Below, piece by piece: positions 61,043 through 64,000 of a stretch of DNA of 64,000 bases (the stretch's first letter is position 1; every line of letters starts with the position of its first letter). The position numbers were made by a program, and so were the translations under genes. A model generated the notes under the pieces. The model was not told the DNA's origin. It did not search any database and saw only the letters and a list, made by a program, of their open reading frames with translations. The stretch spans positions 73,890-137,889 of the forward strand of contig CAVZTX010000022.1 in the NCBI GenBank assembly GCA_963778375.1, read 5' to 3'. This DNA comes from CAVZTX01 sp963778375. Its GTDB lineage: Bacteria; Chloroflexota; Ktedonobacteria; Ktedonobacterales; Ktedonobacteraceae.

Positions 61043-62608
61043 TCAGGCCATGACTTTTTGTGCTTGAAGAGAGAGGACGGCTTCGCCTTCGGTCTGAACT
61101 TTCATGGCGCTGGAGAGGGTGAGGCCGAGGGCGCTAAGACAGGCCATGCCGGTTGTACACATGATGAGAGCGGCCCAGGGATGTGAGAAGACGAACATGG
61201 CAGTGACCTTGTCGGCTGGCAGGTGCAGAAGGCCGGAGAAGACGAGCAGGCCTACAGCTTCGTTGCTACCAACCTGTCCGGGAGGGGTGGGTAGGATGTA
61301 GAACATGTTGTAGACGGTATAGCCGAAGATGGCGGTGCCAAAGGAGATGGGGAAGCCAATGGTCCAGAAGGCAAGCATGGCAAAGAGGCCGTCGAAGATG
61401 ACTGCTACGCAGGTGAGCAGGATAGCAGGGACGAAGATTCTGGGCTGGCTGGCTCCCATGAGCAGGGAGTCAACAAAGCCGGTGGCGAAGCCTTCGATCT
61501 TGCTGCCAATGGATTTGGGGAGCAGCAGCGTCATTTTATGGAGTAGTCCGATGGCAGCGGTACGTTTCCAGGCCGCAAGGATGACGAAGAAGATGAGGCA
61601 TAGTAGGAGTCCGCTAACGATTGCCAGGACGATCCAGAGTTTGATGTCCATCTGGATGCCCAACAGTGGGACGATGGCCATGATGAAGAGCGCGGGCATG
61701 AGATCAAGGGCTTTGTCCATGGCAACGGTTGGTAGCGAACGACTGATAGGAATGTTAGCAACGCGCTTGAGCATCAGGCTTTTGGCTACTTCGCCACCAC
61801 GGATTGGCAATAAGAAATTTAAGAATATACCGACCAGGAAGAGCTGGATAGCTTTGAAGGTACTGACGTGGCCGATGGGATTTAAGAAGAGTTTCCAGCG
61901 AACGCCTCGGATGGAGAATGCAGTCAAGAAGGCGACGCCTGAGAGGAGACCTAATATGATACCGCGAGGCGTACTCAGGCTTTGCTTGATGATACGAATG
62001 GTGGTGGGAATGTCTACGAAACGTGAGACGAGAAAGAGCAAGCCGATGCCAACGAGCAGACCGATGGTTATCTTTGCCGCAGGTGAGCCGAGTATAGCTT
62101 TCCAGATCGGTTGTGGCTTGGTTGGCGCTGCTGATACTGGTTTGGCTATAGGAAGAGGTTGGGTGCGACCAAAGGGTTCGCTGCCGTAGAGGTTGATGAC
62201 GGGTAGTGGGCCGGTCTGTTGAATGCCGTCGGGCCAGTAACCTTCTTCGGCGTCCAGATTGCTAGAGTTGGGTGGGTTCCAATCGTTTTGCTGAGATTGA
62301 TTTAGGATGGGAGTGGCCGGTATTCTGCCGCTGAGCTGCATGAGGTGGGCAGTGATCTGCTCGCTGACGTCGGTATCCGGTTGCACGTGTAATGGGTCGG
62401 AGGTTTGATTATATCTGGCAACATAAGGGAGGTTAAATGCGGGTGAGATGGGTTGCATTGAGTGTGTCGGCTGCATAGCAATATCGTTCCGCGAAGTTTT
62501 GATAGCTTCGTTTTCTATAGGGGTTGTTGGTTGATTGTTTACTTCTAGTTGCCGAATCCATTTCAGGCGGGTGATTATTCGTTCTCTTGATATCGGATCT
62601 TGTTGCAT
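61043..62608 (-). CDS. LPG-synthase-TM/UPF0104-like membrane protein
   Basis: A 521-residue integral membrane protein. A hydrophilic N-terminal region of about 190 residues, Asn/Pro-rich, precedes eight or more helices with the family patterns LLPIRGGEVAKSLMLKR, LPTVAMDKALDLMPALF and PTPPGQVGSNEAVGLLVFSG. The family is the flippase-like half of lysyl-phosphatidylglycerol synthases; alone its role is uncertain. The start at 62608 is chosen from GAGG 6 bp upstream; the longer frame to 62788 translates repeats. Confidence 0.85.
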   Translation of the reverse strand: MQQDPISRERIITRLKWIRQLEVNNQPTTPIENEAIKTSRNDIAMQPTHSMQPISPAFNLPYVARYNQTSDPLHVQPDTDVSEQITAHLMQLSGRIPATPILNQSQQNDWNPPNSSNLDAEEGYWPDGIQQTGPLPVINLYGSEPFGRTQPLPIAKPVSAAPTKPQPIWKAILGSPAAKITIGLLVGIGLLFLVSRFVDIPTTIRIIKQSLSTPRGIILGLLSGVAFLTAFSIRGVRWKLFLNPIGHVSTFKAIQLFLVGIFLNFLLPIRGGEVAKSLMLKRVANIPISRSLPTVAMDKALDLMPALFIMAIVPLLGIQMDIKLWIVLAIVSGLLLCLIFFVILAAWKRTAAIGLLHKMTLLLPKSIGSKIEGFATGFVDSLLMGASQPRIFVPAILLTCVAVIFDGLFAMLAFWTIGFPISFGTAIFGYTVYNMFYILPTPPGQVGSNEAVGLLVFSGLLHLPADKVTAMFVFSHPWAALIMCTTGMACLSALGLTLSSAMKVQTEGEAVLSLQAQKVMA

Positions 62609-62682
62609 GCAAACCTCACTTATCGGATTTTTAGGCCACCTTTGTGACCAGAGAAACAAGAATGCGCCTTCCTCCCCACCAT

Positions 62683-62808
62683 GGGCAGGACTGCCCCTAC
62701 AGATTACGAGCCTTTCCACATCACAGGGCAGGCACAAGGCACTGCCCCTACAGGTAGGCAGCAGTATCTTCGGCAAGGGCAGGCACAAGGCACTGCCCCT
62801 ACAGATAG
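62683..62808 (+). repeat. Three palindromic repeats, two nearly identical in tandem
   Basis: GGGCAGGACTGCCCCTACAG (62683-62702), then GGGCAGGCACAAGGCACTGC-type copies at 62726-62757 and 62777-62808 that match base for base except one position in the tail. They fill the gap upstream of the minus-strand membrane-protein gene. The tandem near-identity points to recent amplification. Confidence 0.75.
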
Positions 62809-62836
62809 TTATATGTAGATGGACGAATATATGATT

Positions 62837-63820
62837 TTATAGAAAATGGTGTTTTTGGTACCAGGCGGCGGTGCGCCGCATACCTTCCTCCAAGTCAACC
62901 TGGGGGGCGTAGCCGAGTTCGGTTTGGGCCCGACAGATACTATAAACGCGACTATTGGTAAGAAATTTGACACGGCTGCGGGTGAGGGGCGCTGATTCGC
63001 CCTTCATACCAGGCGTGATGGCAAAGATGTCAGAGGCGAGATTGGCCAGCCAGAGCGGAATACTGCCCTTGGGCAATTGCTTGTCGAGCGAGTGCGCTAT
63101 GGCGATGGCGAGTTCGCGAATAGTGACGGGACGCTCGCCCGCAATGTTGTAGTTACGGCCGATTGCTTCGGGTCGTGCCGCACAGAGCAGAAACGCGGAG
63201 ACCATGTCGTCGATGTAAACGGGATGGAGCAGCGCATTTCCACCGTCGATGACGCGGAAAAGTCCTTTTTTGATGGATGAGAAAAAGCCAAGCAGGTGCA
63301 GGTCTCCTGGGCCATAGACGAGTCCCGGACGGATGACGCTGACGGGCAGGCCTTGCTCCTTGTAGGCTTTGAGCGCGAGCAGTTCTCCTTCCAATTTAGT
63401 GGCCTCGTACGGATTGGTCGGGGCAAAGGGTGCGTCTTCGCCTGCGGGTGTTTTGCCGGTCACGCCGTGGACGCCAGTGGTACTGCAATGCACGATGCGC
63501 TGTAACTGGCTTTGCCTTGAACAGGCATTCAGCAAGATGCGTGTGCCTTCGACGTGCGTCTGGCGATAGAGTTCGGTGGACACGCTGGGATGGTAGAGTC
63601 GCCCCGCAAGATGATAGATGATAGTGGCTCCATCTACCGCGCGTTGTACCTGCGCAGCGTCTGTGATATCTCCGGTAATGATTGTCACGGCTTCGCCGAA
63701 TTGCTCCGTAGCTTTTTTCTCATCGCGAACGAGCACGCGCACGGATTGGTTGCGCTTGACGAGTTCGGTTACCAGGGCTGTGCCGAGGAAGCCGGTGGCT
63801 CCTGTTACTACTATCGTCAT
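62837..63820 (-). CDS. NAD-dependent epimerase/dehydratase family protein
   Basis: A 327-residue extended SDR. The N-terminal VVTGATGFLGTALV loop binds NAD(P); active-site residues are in STTGVHG and NPYEATKLEGE (Tyr-x-x-x-Lys). The RPGLVYGPGD strand is typical. It resembles dihydroflavonol-4-reductase/3-beta-HSD-like enzymes, and the substrate is unknown. The ATG overlaps the ferredoxin-type gene stop by 4 bp (ATGA). Confidence 0.92.
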   Translation of the reverse strand: MTIVVTGATGFLGTALVTELVKRNQSVRVLVRDEKKATEQFGEAVTIITGDITDAAQVQRAVDGATIIYHLAGRLYHPSVSTELYRQTHVEGTRILLNACSRQSQLQRIVHCSTTGVHGVTGKTPAGEDAPFAPTNPYEATKLEGELLALKAYKEQGLPVSVIRPGLVYGPGDLHLLGFFSSIKKGLFRVIDGGNALLHPVYIDDMVSAFLLCAARPEAIGRNYNIAGERPVTIRELAIAIAHSLDKQLPKGSIPLWLANLASDIFAITPGMKGESAPLTRSRVKFLTNSRVYSICRAQTELGYAPQVDLEEGMRRTAAWYQKHHFL

Positions 63821-64000
63821 TGTCGTGCTCCTGAATAGCCCTTGACGCTGATGGCATTTTCGGGGCAGGCTTCATAGCAGAGCAGGCAGCGCTGGCAGGT
63901 TGAGTAATTGACCTTGAGCGTTTTGAGATCAATGACGTTTGGCAACGGACAGGCCTCTACGCAGATGCCGCAGCGGGTGCAGTTTTGCTCTTTGATCTGA
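63817..64000 (-). CDS. 2x[4Fe-4S] ferredoxin-type protein, truncated by window edge
   Basis: The reading frame is open from the window end and stops at TGA 63819-63817. It encodes two cluster motifs, CTRCGICVEACP and CQRCLLCYEACP, 20 residues apart, and a short tail (ENAISVKGYSGARQ). The part seen could be a whole small ferredoxin or the C-terminal end of a larger iron-sulphur protein, such as a DUF362-type protein. The ATGA overlap couples its translation to the epimerase. Confidence 0.88.
   Translation of the reverse strand, partial: QIKEQNCTRCGICVEACPLPNVIDLKTLKVNYSTCQRCLLCYEACPENAISVKGYSGARQ

Noticed and set aside
61329..62189. 286-residue plus-strand frame inside the LPG-synthase-like gene
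   Set aside because: Met/Arg/Ser-rich antisense shadow of a membrane-protein gene.
62609..62788. N-terminal extension of the LPG-synthase-like protein
   Set aside because: It also reads through palindromic repeats; GAGG before ATG 62608 gives a better start.
62683..62808. CRISPR array at the three palindromes
   Set aside because: Spacing is irregular (43 and 51 bp), the first copy differs, there are no cas genes, and the units are members of a genome-wide repeat family.

Overview
The window looks like a chromosomal segment of a Ktedonobacteria-like member of the Chloroflexota (inference). The grounds are a mixture of traits: an F420-type LLM oxidoreductase, monoderm-style lipoproteins, LuxR-type response regulators, soluble signalling proteins, and many IS4-type transposases and short palindromic intergenic repeats. 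No rRNA or tRNA gene was seen. Most genes are single housekeeping genes or short operons.

Layout. 1-8.4 kb: the 3' end of a sensor histidine kinase, a PolB/Tap-like orphan protein, a Rieske oxygenase, a membrane protein, RecQ and a frameshifted membrane-protein gene. 8.4-20.7 kb: F420-type oxidoreductase, trehalose synthesis pair otsB/otsA (convergent), rph (frameshifted), hisC, eno, an alpha/beta hydrolase that lacks its nucleophile, a possible ssDNA-annealing protein behind a strong promoter with an operator, and xdhC. 20.8-26.7 kb: an NHL-type lipoprotein followed by an acyl-CoA degradation operon (CoA-transferase A/B, enoyl-CoA hydratase, thiolase), convergent with an RNase D-HEAT fusion. 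26.9-34.9 kb: icd, carbonic anhydrase, secreted and lipoprotein genes with CRP-like boxes, phoU, a PIG-L deacetylase and a stand-alone TIR protein. 34.9-35.3 kb: a scar where HicB and MFS gene remnants meet. 35.3-39.9 kb: a minus-strand operon DUF503 - WecB/TagA glycosyltransferase - heptose kinase - heptose nucleotidyltransferase - MurJ, that is, cell-surface glycan and peptidoglycan work. 39.9-50 kb: upp, DppA-type aminopeptidase, a second copy of the small secreted Cys protein, a soluble GAF-chemoreceptor, HflX, CvpA and the TldD/TldE pair. 50-57.6 kb: accessory island with a Uma2 nuclease, an intact IS4-family element (10-bp target duplication), a NACHT-HEAT NLR-like gene broken by three frameshifts, and a second IS4-family element (10-12-bp duplication). 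57.6-64 kb: two LuxR-family regulators (one lacking its phospho-acceptor Asp), a frameshifted Sfp-type PPTase, an NmrA-like oxidoreductase, a UPF0104/LPG-synthase-like membrane protein, an epimerase and a ferredoxin-type protein that runs off the window.

Three things stand out. First, about a dozen short palindromic repeats of the form GGGC-loop-GCCCCTAC all have the same polarity (CCTAC on the plus strand) whatever the direction of the neighbouring genes, and both IS elements have landed inside such repeats. Second, the NACHT-HEAT gene between the IS elements, with TIR and Uma2 genes elsewhere in the window, is a likely decayed or mis-assembled defence locus. Third, seven single-base frameshifts, several in homopolymers and one in the conserved rph gene, mean that either gene decay or assembly error must be settled before calling pseudogenes.
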